Part shown: piece by piece, positions 1 through 6,044 of the stretch
Numbering within the stretch: the first letter of the stretch is position 1
Layout: each line of letters starts with the position of its first letter
Assembly (NCBI GenBank): GCA_903903705.1
Contig: CAIUZU010000097.1
Coordinates: 1-6,074, forward strand
Reading direction: 5' to 3'
DNA length: 6,074 nt
Origin: an uncultured Helicobacteraceae bacterium
Lineage (GTDB): Bacteria; Campylobacterota; Campylobacteria; Campylobacterales; Sulfurimonadaceae
Notes under the pieces: generated by a model
Told to the model about the DNA's origin: nothing
The model's database searches: none
What the model saw: the letters and a program-made list of their open reading frames with translations, nothing else
Made by a program: the position numbers and the translations under genes

Positions 1-255
1 AATATTTTCTATAACTTTTCTATCTTTTTCAAGCACAAAATCATAAATGGCTAAATTCGCTTCAAGCATAATTTGAGAGGTGACTTCCTGCTCATGCTGG
101 CGAAATATCTGGGTGATAGTTGCATGTTTTGTAAAAATATGATCTATATAGTGCTGTTTATTTAGTTGAAAGAATTTCCAAAAGACGACGCTCACACTCA
201 CCAATGTAACGGTAAGTGCAAATAAAACGGTAATTAAGACGGCATGCTGACGCAT
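1..255 (-). CDS. Sensor histidine kinase, N-terminal part (partial, runs off left edge)
   Basis: An open frame starts at the ATG whose complement is at 253-255 and stays open for 85 codons to the window edge. A good ribosome binding site (AAAAGGAG, complement of 261-268) lies five bases before the start. Residues 5-29 form a hydrophobic membrane helix. What follows looks like the start of a periplasmic sensor domain (for example TSQIMLEANLAIYDF near residues 59-73). It holds four histidines, H35, H39, H44 and H54. The start lies only 18 bases after the stop of a response regulator on the same strand, the usual order for a regulator-kinase operon. The segment resembles ArsS-type kinases of Campylobacterota, which sense acidity in Helicobacter; that is from memory. 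The HAMP, dimerisation and ATPase domains would lie outside the window, so the kinase call rests on context and the N-terminal layout. Confidence 0.8.
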   Translation of the reverse strand, partial: MRQHAVLITVLFALTVTLVSVSVVFWKFFQLNKQHYIDHIFTKHATITQIFRQHEQEVTSQIMLEANLAIYDFVLEKDRKVIENI

Positions 256-273
256 AGAATCTCCTTTTGAGAG

Positions 274-936
274 TTACTTAAGGAGTTTATAGCCTACGCC
301 TCTGACGGATTCAATAAGAGACTTATCTCCGAGTTTGTTTCTAATTCTGCCCACCATTACATCAATGCTTTTGTTTGAAGAATCCTCATTAATCGCATTT
401 ACGTTGTGAATCAAATCCTCTCTTGAGACTACCAAACCTTGCTTGGCTATCATGTATGACAAAATTCCAAACTCTGCGTTTGTAAGATCTATATTTCTGC
501 CCTTATATGTAATCATCATAGATGAAACGTCACATTTAAAATCGCTTTTAGACTCCTCTTTTTGCTGCGACTTTGCCTCATAGCGTCTCAAAACAGAATG
601 AATCCTAGCTTCAAGTTCACGCGGATCATAAGGCTTTGGAATATAATCATCCGCTCCAAGCTCAAGTGCTTTTACTTTATCTGTAACATCGCTTCTGGCA
701 GATGAGATGATAATAGGAATATCTTGTCGCTCACGAATTGCTTCACAAACTTCCAAACCGTCCATGCCCGGAAGAGTCAAATCTAAAATAACCAGATCAA
801 ATGGCTCCAACTTCAATATACTTACCGCTTTAAAAGGGTCGTCTTCTGTGACAACCTCAAACTGAAATTGTTGGAGATACTCTGTTAATATCTCCGCCAA
901 CTCCAAGTCATCTTCAATCATTAATATTTTTTTCAT
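274..936 (-). CDS. OmpR/PhoB-family response regulator, ArsR/RacR-like
   Basis: A full-length 220-residue two-component response regulator that should act in the cytoplasm as a DNA-binding transcription factor. The receiver domain (about residues 3-118) has every expected key residue: acidic pocket E8, D9 and D10, phosphoacceptor D52 in LVILDLTLPGMDG, S78/S79 in the switch position, Y98 and the conserved K101 in IPKPYDP. A charged linker (about 119-133) leads to a winged-helix DNA-binding domain (about 135-220) with NAEFGIL, the recognition-helix region IDVMVGRIRNKL and the closing RGVGYKL hairpin. The sequence is close to the remembered Helicobacter ArsR and Campylobacter RacR proteins; which ortholog it is cannot be settled here, so no symbol is given. 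The start has no clear Shine-Dalgarno sequence. The gene sits 64 bases after feoB and directly before its probable kinase, so it could have its own promoter or receive read-through from the iron genes. Confidence 0.93.
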   Translation of the reverse strand: MKKILMIEDDLELAEILTEYLQQFQFEVVTEDDPFKAVSILKLEPFDLVILDLTLPGMDGLEVCEAIRERQDIPIIISSARSDVTDKVKALELGADDYIPKPYDPRELEARIHSVLRRYEAKSQQKEESKSDFKCDVSSMMITYKGRNIDLTNAEFGILSYMIAKQGLVVSREDLIHNVNAINEDSSNKSIDVMVGRIRNKLGDKSLIESVRGVGYKLLK

Positions 937-945
937 AAATGAATC

Positions 946-976
946 TTAACAGACATCAACTAATAGCAAGTTAACA
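946..976. promoter_or_regulatory. Possible response-regulator binding direct repeat upstream of the regulator gene
   Basis: The gap between feoB and the regulator gene holds two exact copies of TTAACA on the plus strand, at 946-951 and 971-976, 25 bases apart and in the same orientation. OmpR-family regulators often bind direct repeats, so autoregulation is possible. A weak minus-strand promoter fits the same place: a -10-like TAAGAT (complement of 943-948) and a -35-like TTGCTA (complement of 964-969), but with only a 15-base spacer. In such AT-rich DNA six-base repeats arise easily by chance. Confidence 0.2.
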
Positions 977-1000
977 ATCTATAAACATTTTTTTTCTGCT

Positions 1001-3139
1001 CTAACTATATAACATCGATGTAATATTAAATGCTAAAAAAGCGAGCGAGTAAGCTGCTATGGATGTAAAAGCCAAAAGATAAAAGAAATATTTTATACCG
1101 CCTGCTTCACGTGTAAATACAACCGAAGCCGCCAAACAAGGAAGATATATCATGACTACGACTATAAACGCCACCGCTGAGGGAAGAGGAATGTTTTTAG
1201 ATATTATCTCTTTTAACGAGCTGTTCTCTTCATCTACATCCTTACCCAGCGCATATAAAACACCAAGAGTCGAAACTACAACCTCTTTTGCCGCAAGCCC
1301 TGTTTGAAGTGCTACGCTCATCTTCCAGTCAAACCCAAGCGGTGCAAAAACAGGCTCTGAAAATTTACCGATTTGACCTAAATAACTCTGCTCTAAATGT
1401 GCTTCTAAAAGTTCATTTTCAATATTTTGCTTCTCATCCTGAGTCTGTGCATTTTCGATTTTTGCACTATACTTCTCTTTGAGATCTAGATTATGAGGAT
1501 AGTTGCTCAAGAACCATATAAGCATTGAAGCCGCTGCAATGAAAGTACCCGCTTTTTTTAGATACATCAAAGTTTTTGTAACAACCGTGTGCCAAATTAG
1601 CTTAAAAGAAGGAAGTCTATACTTTGGCATCTCCATAACAAACGGTTCATCTATGCCTTTAAAAGCGGTGAGTTTCAATATTTTAGCTGCAAAGAGACCA
1701 AGCATCGCACCTGTAATATAGATGGCGAAGAGGACATTTCCAGCCATTGACTCCGAAAAAAATGCACCTGCAAAAAGCACATAAACAGGGAGTCTAGCCC
1801 CGCAACTCATAAAACCGATGATAAAAAGAGTCAAAAGTCTATCACGGTCGTTTTTTAAAATCCTTGCACTCATGTAAGCCGGAATAGAACAGCCAAAGCC
1901 GGTTACAAGCGGAATAAACGACTGACCGTGAAGACCGAATTTATGAAAAAAGCCATCAAGCAAAAATGCGACTCTCGACATGTAACCCGTACTCTCTAAA
2001 AGGGCAATCCCTACAAATAGTATTGCGATATTCGGAACAAACAAAACAACTGCGCCGACACCCGATATAACTCCATCCACAACAAGCGAACGAATATCGT
2101 CATTTTGGATTGTAGCTCCTACAGTAGCACCAAACCATGAAAAAAAGGCATCTATCCAATCCATAGGAATAGAACCAATCTCAAATGTCAACTGAAAAAG
2201 TGCCCACATAAAAAATAGAAATATCGGTATGCCGAAGGTTTGGTGTATTAAAATTGAGTCGATTTTATCGGTGATTGTTTTTTTCTCAATCTCTCTGCTT
2301 TGTTTTAAAACCTCAGCAACCACACCTCTGTTAAATGCGGCATATTCACAAGCAAAAGCCTCTTTTATATCATCGCTGTCATGGTGAAGTTCAACATGTT
2401 TTGACGCCTCTATGAGAATCGGCTGCAACTCCGTCCAAATCGGATCATCATGAAGTTTAGCATACGTTTTTTTATTGTTTTTAAGAAGGTTTATCGCTAT
2501 GTTTCTATATGAATTTTCGTCTTCATACTTGTGCTTAGCCAAATACTCAGCTATTATGGAGATCTCCTCTTCTACAGCCTCACCGAAGATAAGCTTATGC
2601 TCCATAGTCTTATTTTCATACTCTTCTATTATTGCTTCTATAAGTTGGCGAATACCCTCTTTTGTCGCAGCGGAGACTTTTACACAAGGAAATCCAAGAA
2701 GTGCGGACATATATTTGTTATCTATCTCTATGCCCTCTTTTTTTGCTTCATCACTCATATTTAGGGCGACTACCATCTTTTTGCCGACACTCATCAGTTC
2801 AGAGGTCAGTTGAAGATTTTTTTCCAAATTGGTAGAATCTACTACATTAATAATGAGATCATAATCTTCGCTCAAGAGATATTGTGTCGTAACTCTCTCT
2901 TCGATGGAGTAGTCGCTTAGAGCGTAAGTTCCCGGCAGATCCACTACGGTAAAGTGATAATCTTTATAGTCGAATAATACTTCGCTCTTCTCAACCGTTA
3001 CACCCGTAAAATTTCCTACATGCAGATGTGCGTTTGAGATAGAGTTTATAAGCATACTTTTGCCGACATTAGGCTGTCCGACAAGTGCTACTTTTATGTG
3101 TTTTGCAGTAATTGGACATACTTTTATATTTTTTTTCAT
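1001..3139 (-). CDS. feoB: Ferrous iron transporter FeoB
   Basis: Inner-membrane Fe2+ uptake protein of 712 residues, complete. The cytoplasmic N-terminal G-domain carries all five GTPase motifs: G1 GQPNVGKS (21-28), G2 around T45-T48 in GNFTGVTVE, G3 DLPG (67-70), G4 NMSD (127-130) and G5 SAATKEG (156-162). A helical GDI-like segment (about 185-290) follows, then the polytopic membrane domain from about residue 300. The Gate motifs are present: GFGCSIP (414-420, C417), SCGARLPVY (445-453, C446) and LPCLAA (666-671, C668), along with the LAAKEV segment (615-620). A hydrophilic, probably helical loop lies at about 552-590. The start overlaps the feoA stop as ATGA (3136-3139), and an AGAGG ribosome binding site (complement of 3150-3154) lies inside the end of feoA. 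This implies translational coupling. G1 begins about ten residues later than in many FeoB proteins because of a short N-terminal extension containing C8. Confidence 0.98.
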   Translation of the reverse strand: MKKNIKVCPITAKHIKVALVGQPNVGKSMLINSISNAHLHVGNFTGVTVEKSEVLFDYKDYHFTVVDLPGTYALSDYSIEERVTTQYLLSEDYDLIINVVDSTNLEKNLQLTSELMSVGKKMVVALNMSDEAKKEGIEIDNKYMSALLGFPCVKVSAATKEGIRQLIEAIIEEYENKTMEHKLIFGEAVEEEISIIAEYLAKHKYEDENSYRNIAINLLKNNKKTYAKLHDDPIWTELQPILIEASKHVELHHDSDDIKEAFACEYAAFNRGVVAEVLKQSREIEKKTITDKIDSILIHQTFGIPIFLFFMWALFQLTFEIGSIPMDWIDAFFSWFGATVGATIQNDDIRSLVVDGVISGVGAVVLFVPNIAILFVGIALLESTGYMSRVAFLLDGFFHKFGLHGQSFIPLVTGFGCSIPAYMSARILKNDRDRLLTLFIIGFMSCGARLPVYVLFAGAFFSESMAGNVLFAIYITGAMLGLFAAKILKLTAFKGIDEPFVMEMPKYRLPSFKLIWHTVVTKTLMYLKKAGTFIAAASMLIWFLSNYPHNLDLKEKYSAKIENAQTQDEKQNIENELLEAHLEQSYLGQIGKFSEPVFAPLGFDWKMSVALQTGLAAKEVVVSTLGVLYALGKDVDEENSSLKEIISKNIPLPSAVAFIVVVMIYLPCLAASVVFTREAGGIKYFFYLLAFTSIAAYSLAFLAFNITSMLYS

Positions 3140-3375
3140 ATTTTTTCAACCTCTATCAGATCTGCTTCTACTGCACGAAGAGCTATCCTGGTTTTACCTA
3201 CTTTTATCTCTATCGTACTCTTGGCAGGTGCGAGTTCCAGCACTTCTACAACCGCATCTTTCATAATTCCAAAAGAGATAAGTCTCTGTTTAAGCTCTGA
3301 ATCGGCATTTAACTTTGTAATTCTTACCGTACAAGCTTTTTTGCAATCGCTTAATTTTTTTACTTTATTAGGCAT
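3136..3375 (-). CDS. feoA: Ferrous iron transport accessory protein FeoA
   Basis: A 79-residue cytoplasmic protein of the usual FeoA length, with the SH3-like FeoA fold pattern: an N-terminal strand and helix, a helix RLISFGIMKDAVVEV (31-45) matching the family's typical RLxxxGxxxGxxVxV segment, then strands TIEIKVGKTRIALR (54-67) and a closing ADLIEVEKI. FeoA works with FeoB, probably by binding its cytoplasmic part, though its exact effect is debated. The place next to feoB, with an ATGA overlap, makes the call firm. The ribosome binding site is a weak purine tract (AAGAGAAG) just before the ATG at 3373-3375. One oddity is a C11-x3-C15 pair in the KLSDCKKACTVRI segment, where many FeoA proteins have no cysteines and a glycine near the second position. 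A Fur-like operator lies 27 bases upstream of the start. Confidence 0.95.
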   Translation of the reverse strand: MPNKVKKLSDCKKACTVRITKLNADSELKQRLISFGIMKDAVVEVLELAPAKSTIEIKVGKTRIALRAVEADLIEVEKI

Positions 3376-3401
3376 ATTCTTCTCTTTTTATCTTTTCATA
3401 A

Positions 3402-3416
3402 TGATAATAAATATCA
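3402..3416. promoter_or_regulatory. Fur-box-like operator upstream of feoA
   Basis: The sequence TGATAATAAATATCA fits the 7-1-7 Fur consensus TGATAATnATTATCA at 13 of the 14 paired positions. It lies in the 59-base gap between the porin stop and the feoA start. A minus-strand -10-like TATTAT (complement of 3404-3409) falls inside it, so bound Fur would block initiation. This would let feoAB have its own iron-repressed promoter besides any read-through from the porin gene. Fur control of feo genes is well established in other bacteria; binding here is inferred. Confidence 0.7.
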
Positions 3417-3434
3417 TGTTAAATACTGGTTAAA

Positions 3435-4658
3435 TTAAAAACTGTAAGAAGCCATTATTTGAAGACGCTTCCAATCATTTTCTGTTTTAGCAGAATTTTC
3501 TCTATCTTTTTCTATTGCATAAATTGCACTGAGAGTAAATTTATCTTTTAGTACGCTATATTTTAAACCAATGTTTTGTTCTACGATATGTGCTTTATCA
3601 CCTATACTGTCTGCTTTGCCGTCAAAATCGCCGTAAGCATAAGAGAGAGTCACATTGTCTATCTCATATCTTATACCACCGACAATCGCTCTTGCATCAC
3701 GATCATTTGTTATCTCATCCAAAATCATAGTATCCATACTGGTAAAGAGTGTTCCTCCTCCAAATCCGCTAAAACTTGCTTTGCCACTCTCTTTTTCAGA
3801 TTTGTTATATGCCGCACTTAGAGTAAATCCGTAAGCTGATGCCTCCGCCAATAAGCCGTATATGGAAGCTTCTGTACCGCTATTGTCAATCTCGTTTTCT
3901 CTTAGGTATTGAACTGCACCCAAAACAGATAAATCATCATTTATCCCATGAGTAAACTTCGCATCAAGATATGTTGCATTTGTTAATTTTGAGATATTGT
4001 AATACCAAGCATTTGTCTCCAATATATCGTTTGAGTATGTAATACCGCCAAAGAGAGTGCCGTCTTCCCCTGTTTTTATCCATCTCTCATCTAAGCCTGC
4101 ATCAGTGCCTTGCCATTTTTCAAGCTTTCCTGCCATTATGCTAAAGTTCAAAGCTTCATAAGTAGCGATATATGCTTCAAAAGTATTAAAAATCATTCTT
4201 ATATCATCGCTGTCTGCCAAAGGAGTATCTATAAGCTGGCGACCTGCACGAAAATTAAAACTATCGTACTTGTAGTTTAAATATGCTTCACTCAGCATAC
4301 TGTATTCTCCTTCTGATGAAGAGAGTTCATCGTTGTGCTTGCTTCCTTTATCTCCGGTAACAAAACCTATATCATGTGAGGTTGCAAAAGCCGCAGCTGC
4401 ACTAAAGCCGTTTAGTTCAGAGAGTTCATATTTTAAATATCCGCCTATTGCCGTAGCATATATATTGTTTTCACCTGATTGTTTTTGATTATATCCTGCA
4501 TACATAGATCTGAGATTCCCAGAAACAGTGCCTTCTTCAAACATCTGTCCAAATGTTGAAGCTTTATCTTCTTTTGCTTCCACATTTTCATCTGCCGCGA
4601 TTGCCACAGCTGATGTCAAAGTACAAATTAAAAGTATACTTTTTACCGAAATACTCAT
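3435..4658 (-). CDS. OprD-family outer membrane porin, probably iron-regulated
   Basis: A 407-residue outer membrane beta-barrel protein. Residues 1-21 are a Sec signal peptide (basic K6, hydrophobic ILLICTLTSAVAIA, probable cleavage after A21 at an A-I-A site). The mature protein has many alternating amphipathic strands and ends in phenylalanine (MASYSF), the usual barrel-assembly signal. The OprD-family signature is seen at 139-155 (GRQLIDTPLADSDDIRM) and again around GGTLFTSMDTMIL (301-313). Family members pass small solutes such as amino acids, organic acids or cations; the substrate cannot be read from sequence. The gene lies upstream of feoA on the same strand, with two Fur-like boxes before it, so a role in iron-limited growth, perhaps letting Fe2+ into the periplasm, is a reasonable inference. 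The start is supported by AAAAGGG (complement of 4664-4670) five bases before the ATG. No terminator is evident between this gene and feoA, so co-transcription is possible. Confidence 0.9.
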   Translation of the reverse strand: MSISVKSILLICTLTSAVAIAADENVEAKEDKASTFGQMFEEGTVSGNLRSMYAGYNQKQSGENNIYATAIGGYLKYELSELNGFSAAAAFATSHDIGFVTGDKGSKHNDELSSSEGEYSMLSEAYLNYKYDSFNFRAGRQLIDTPLADSDDIRMIFNTFEAYIATYEALNFSIMAGKLEKWQGTDAGLDERWIKTGEDGTLFGGITYSNDILETNAWYYNISKLTNATYLDAKFTHGINDDLSVLGAVQYLRENEIDNSGTEASIYGLLAEASAYGFTLSAAYNKSEKESGKASFSGFGGGTLFTSMDTMILDEITNDRDARAIVGGIRYEIDNVTLSYAYGDFDGKADSIGDKAHIVEQNIGLKYSVLKDKFTLSAIYAIEKDRENSAKTENDWKRLQIMASYSF

Positions 4659-4691
4659 GTAAACCCTTTTATTATTTTTAAACTTACGAAA

Positions 4692-4706
4692 TGATAATCA
4701 CTATCA
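4692..4706. promoter_or_regulatory. Fur-box-like operator, proximal to the porin gene
   Basis: TGATAATCACTATCA matches the 7-1-7 Fur consensus at 13 of 14 paired positions. It lies 33 bases upstream of the porin ATG, where bound Fur would cover the promoter or the early transcribed region. It is the better of the two sites in this divergent intergenic region. Confidence 0.72.
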
Positions 4707-4726
4707 GCTTACAAGCTTCTTAATAT

Positions 4727-4741
4727 TGATAACAAGTATCA
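4727..4741. promoter_or_regulatory. Second Fur-box-like operator, distal to the porin gene
   Basis: TGATAACAAGTATCA has perfect TGATA/TATCA arms around a five-base centre but departs from the Fur consensus in the inner positions. Its centre is 35 bases from that of the site at 4692-4706, a spacing that would place two bound dimers on roughly similar faces of the helix. Tandem sites are common at strongly iron-repressed promoters. It lies upstream of the probable -10 of the divergent pssA-like gene, so an effect on that gene is less likely. Confidence 0.5.
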
Positions 4742-4778
4742 AATATTTTTTTAAGGCATTATATTTGTATAAATTCGT

Positions 4779-4784
4779 TATAAT
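4779..4784 (+). promoter_or_regulatory. Probable -10 element for the pssA-like gene
   Basis: A perfect TATAAT hexamer lies about 30 bases before the ATG at 4815, which would give a leader of roughly 20-25 bases. No good -35 hexamer is seen 17 bases upstream, but the region is T-rich, and Campylobacterota promoters are known to lack a conserved -35. Confidence 0.45.
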
Positions 4785-4814
4785 TTTATATATTTCAACC
4801 ATATTAGGCAATAC

Positions 4815-5372
4815 ATGAAATTTCTTTACAATGCATCATCACACTTTAACTTAGCAAATATGTTTACTTTTGTAAATATCACAGCAGGGCTTTTGGCAAC
4901 TTACTTTATCACTCAAAATAATTTTTTCCTTGCTATTGTGCTAGCATGGGTTGGTGGAGCTTTTGATATATTTGACGGCAAAATAGCAAGAAAATATCAT
5001 TTATCTAATGAATTTGGAGTTCAATTGGACAGCTTCGCGGATTTTTTAAGTTTTGTGCTTGTTCCCGTGTTTTTGATTTTTCAAGCAGTTTATACTGTTA
5101 ATTTTTCTAATGCTTCGATAGTATTAGCAGCTATTGTCAGCATCTACTATGTTATATCAGGACTTAGAAGACTTATCCAGTTTAATATAAATACAGACGC
5201 AGGGGATGTTAAAAAGTTTTTTACAGGTGTTCCGACTCCTCTGGGTGCTATTTTGCTTTGGATAGTCTACCTAGCATCTATATATGGCATGTTGAACGCT
5301 TTTGGAGTTATTTTTTTTATGATAATAATAGGATGGAGCTTAAACTCTAAAATAAAAGTTCCCCATCTCTAG
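4815..5372 (+). CDS. pssA: CDP-alcohol phosphatidyltransferase, probable CDP-diacylglycerol--serine O-phosphatidyltransferase
   Basis: A 185-residue inner-membrane enzyme of phospholipid synthesis. It probably joins serine to CDP-diacylglycerol, giving phosphatidylserine and CMP, the precursor of phosphatidylethanolamine. The complete CDP-alcohol phosphatidyltransferase motif D-x2-DG-x2-AR-x8-G-x3-D-x3-D is present with D51, D54, G55, A58, R59, G68, D72 and D76; the aspartates bind the metal and act in catalysis. The later segments GLRRLIQFNI and FTGVPTPLGA (near 137-146) fit the bacterial type II PssA group better than the PgsA group. About six membrane helices are expected. The length is near that of Bacillus PssA and shorter than the remembered Helicobacter enzyme, so another alcohol acceptor cannot be excluded. 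The start has a short AGG ribosome binding site at 4806-4808. The gene stands alone on the plus strand, divergent from the porin gene. Confidence 0.85.
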   Translation: MKFLYNASSHFNLANMFTFVNITAGLLATYFITQNNFFLAIVLAWVGGAFDIFDGKIARKYHLSNEFGVQLDSFADFLSFVLVPVFLIFQAVYTVNFSNASIVLAAIVSIYYVISGLRRLIQFNINTDAGDVKKFFTGVPTPLGAILLWIVYLASIYGMLNAFGVIFFMIIIGWSLNSKIKVPHL

Positions 5373-5393
5373 TGCTATTTATTATTAATAGCA
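5373..5393 (+). terminator. Possible weak terminator between the convergent genes
   Basis: TGCTATT at 5373-5379 pairs with AATAGCA at 5387-5393, a seven-base-pair stem with a seven-base loop, followed by TATTTT. It starts immediately after the pssA-like stop codon and overlaps the doxX stop. The stem has only two G-C pairs, so it is weak. In the minus direction there is no T-run after it, so it would serve the plus strand mainly. Confidence 0.4.
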
Positions 5394-5758
5394 TATTTTC
5401 CGCTTCCTAACATAAATATCAGAATCGACATAACAAGATACAAAAACGGAAGTTCAAATACGGGAGCACCATGCTTACCCAATGAAAATAACGAATTACC
5501 GTATGCCAAAAAAATAGCAACTGCCATATTAAATGCCAAAACCAAAGAGGCAGCTCTTGCATACGCTCCAAGAAGAATAAATATCGGTACTACAACTTCG
5601 CCGATAAATACGCTATAAGCTAAAAACTCAAGAAATCCTGCACTGACAGTTAGCTGTTTTATGCCATCAATACCGTTTATAACTTTGTCAAATCCATGAA
5701 AAAGCATCATGACACCGACACTAACTCTTAAAATAAGTTTTGCTATATCACTAGTCAT
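5375..5758 (-). CDS. DoxX-family integral membrane protein
   Basis: A 127-residue small inner-membrane protein with about four hydrophobic helices (near residues 6-22, 44-65, 68-86 and 103-118). Family traits include the HGFDKVINGI segment after the first helix (21-30), the conserved acidic E54 in FIGEVVVPIFILLG, the GAPVFELPFLYL loop before the last helix (97-108) and the C-terminal GSGKYAIN. DoxX proteins are linked with quinone-related redox functions, named after a subunit of archaeal thiosulfate:quinone oxidoreductase, but most bacterial members have no known role and this one should not be called a thiosulfate enzyme. The start lies two bases after the stop of the 65-residue gene upstream, suggesting one transcript and coupled translation. 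The purine-rich AGAGAG tract at the end of that gene is a weak ribosome binding site. Confidence 0.88.
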   Translation of the reverse strand: MTSDIAKLILRVSVGVMMLFHGFDKVINGIDGIKQLTVSAGFLEFLAYSVFIGEVVVPIFILLGAYARAASLVLAFNMAVAIFLAYGNSLFSLGKHGAPVFELPFLYLVMSILIFMLGSGKYAINNK

Positions 5759-5760
5759 TT

Positions 5761-5958
5761 TTAGCTCTCTTTTTTCTCTGTTCTAAATCTGCAATTTCCG
5801 ACTGTTATTACTTTGCCGCTCTTTATAGCTTCCTTAACATAAGCTAGCGTACCTTTTGGATCTGCATCACCAATCTCTTCTACTATAATTTGTAATAGAT
5901 CATCCTCTTTTGTCACTCTCCATATTTTCTCATAACTATATTGTGTTTCTATCTGCAT
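5761..5958 (-). CDS. Small conserved-looking protein of unknown function
   Basis: A 65-residue protein I cannot assign to a family. It has no signal peptide or membrane helix and should be cytoplasmic. It is mixed charged, with a likely helix at about 37-47 (TLAYVKEAIKS) followed by two strands (KVITVGNCRFR, about 49-59), and one cysteine, C56. It is likely real because a ribosome binding site (AGAGGAA, complement of 5969-5975) lies ten bases before the ATG, its codon use suits the AT-rich genome, and it is packed two bases from the doxX start in the same direction. Upstream there are -10-like sequences (TATTAT, complement of 5997-6002), so it is probably the first gene of a two-gene unit. 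Confidence 0.72.
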   Translation of the reverse strand: MQIETQYSYEKIWRVTKEDDLLQIIVEEIGDADPKGTLAYVKEAIKSGKVITVGNCRFRTEKKES

Positions 5959-6044
5959 AATAAAAATATTCCTCTACTTTTATATCAATTCTTACAATAA
6001 TATCTAAAAATTAAAAAAATGTAGTTTTTATAGAAGAGCCAAAA

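Noticed and set aside
1012..1021. Perfect ten-base palindrome ACATCGATGT near the end of feoB
   Set aside because: It lies inside the coding sequence, has no following T-run in the direction of feoB transcription, and is short enough to occur by chance.
1288..1721. Plus-strand open frames of 64 and 72 codons inside the feoB region
   Set aside because: They are antisense to conserved FeoB membrane segments, and their translations look like complement artefacts.
3402..3416. Stem-loop terminator after the porin gene
   Set aside because: The dyad could form a five-base-pair hairpin, but it is AT-only apart from one pair and no T-run follows it on the minus strand. Its match to the Fur consensus explains it better.
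2475..3433. Several plus-strand open frames opposite feoB and feoA (for example 2475-2813 and 3098-3433)
   Set aside because: They lie opposite strongly conserved feoB and feoA coding sequence, have no recognisable domains and no good ribosome binding sites; they are antisense shadows.
5375..5758. Annotation of the DoxX protein as a thiosulfate:quinone oxidoreductase subunit
   Set aside because: Tempting for a sulfur oxidiser, but the neighbouring gene is not a DoxD-type partner, and most bacterial DoxX-family proteins have no proven link to thiosulfate.
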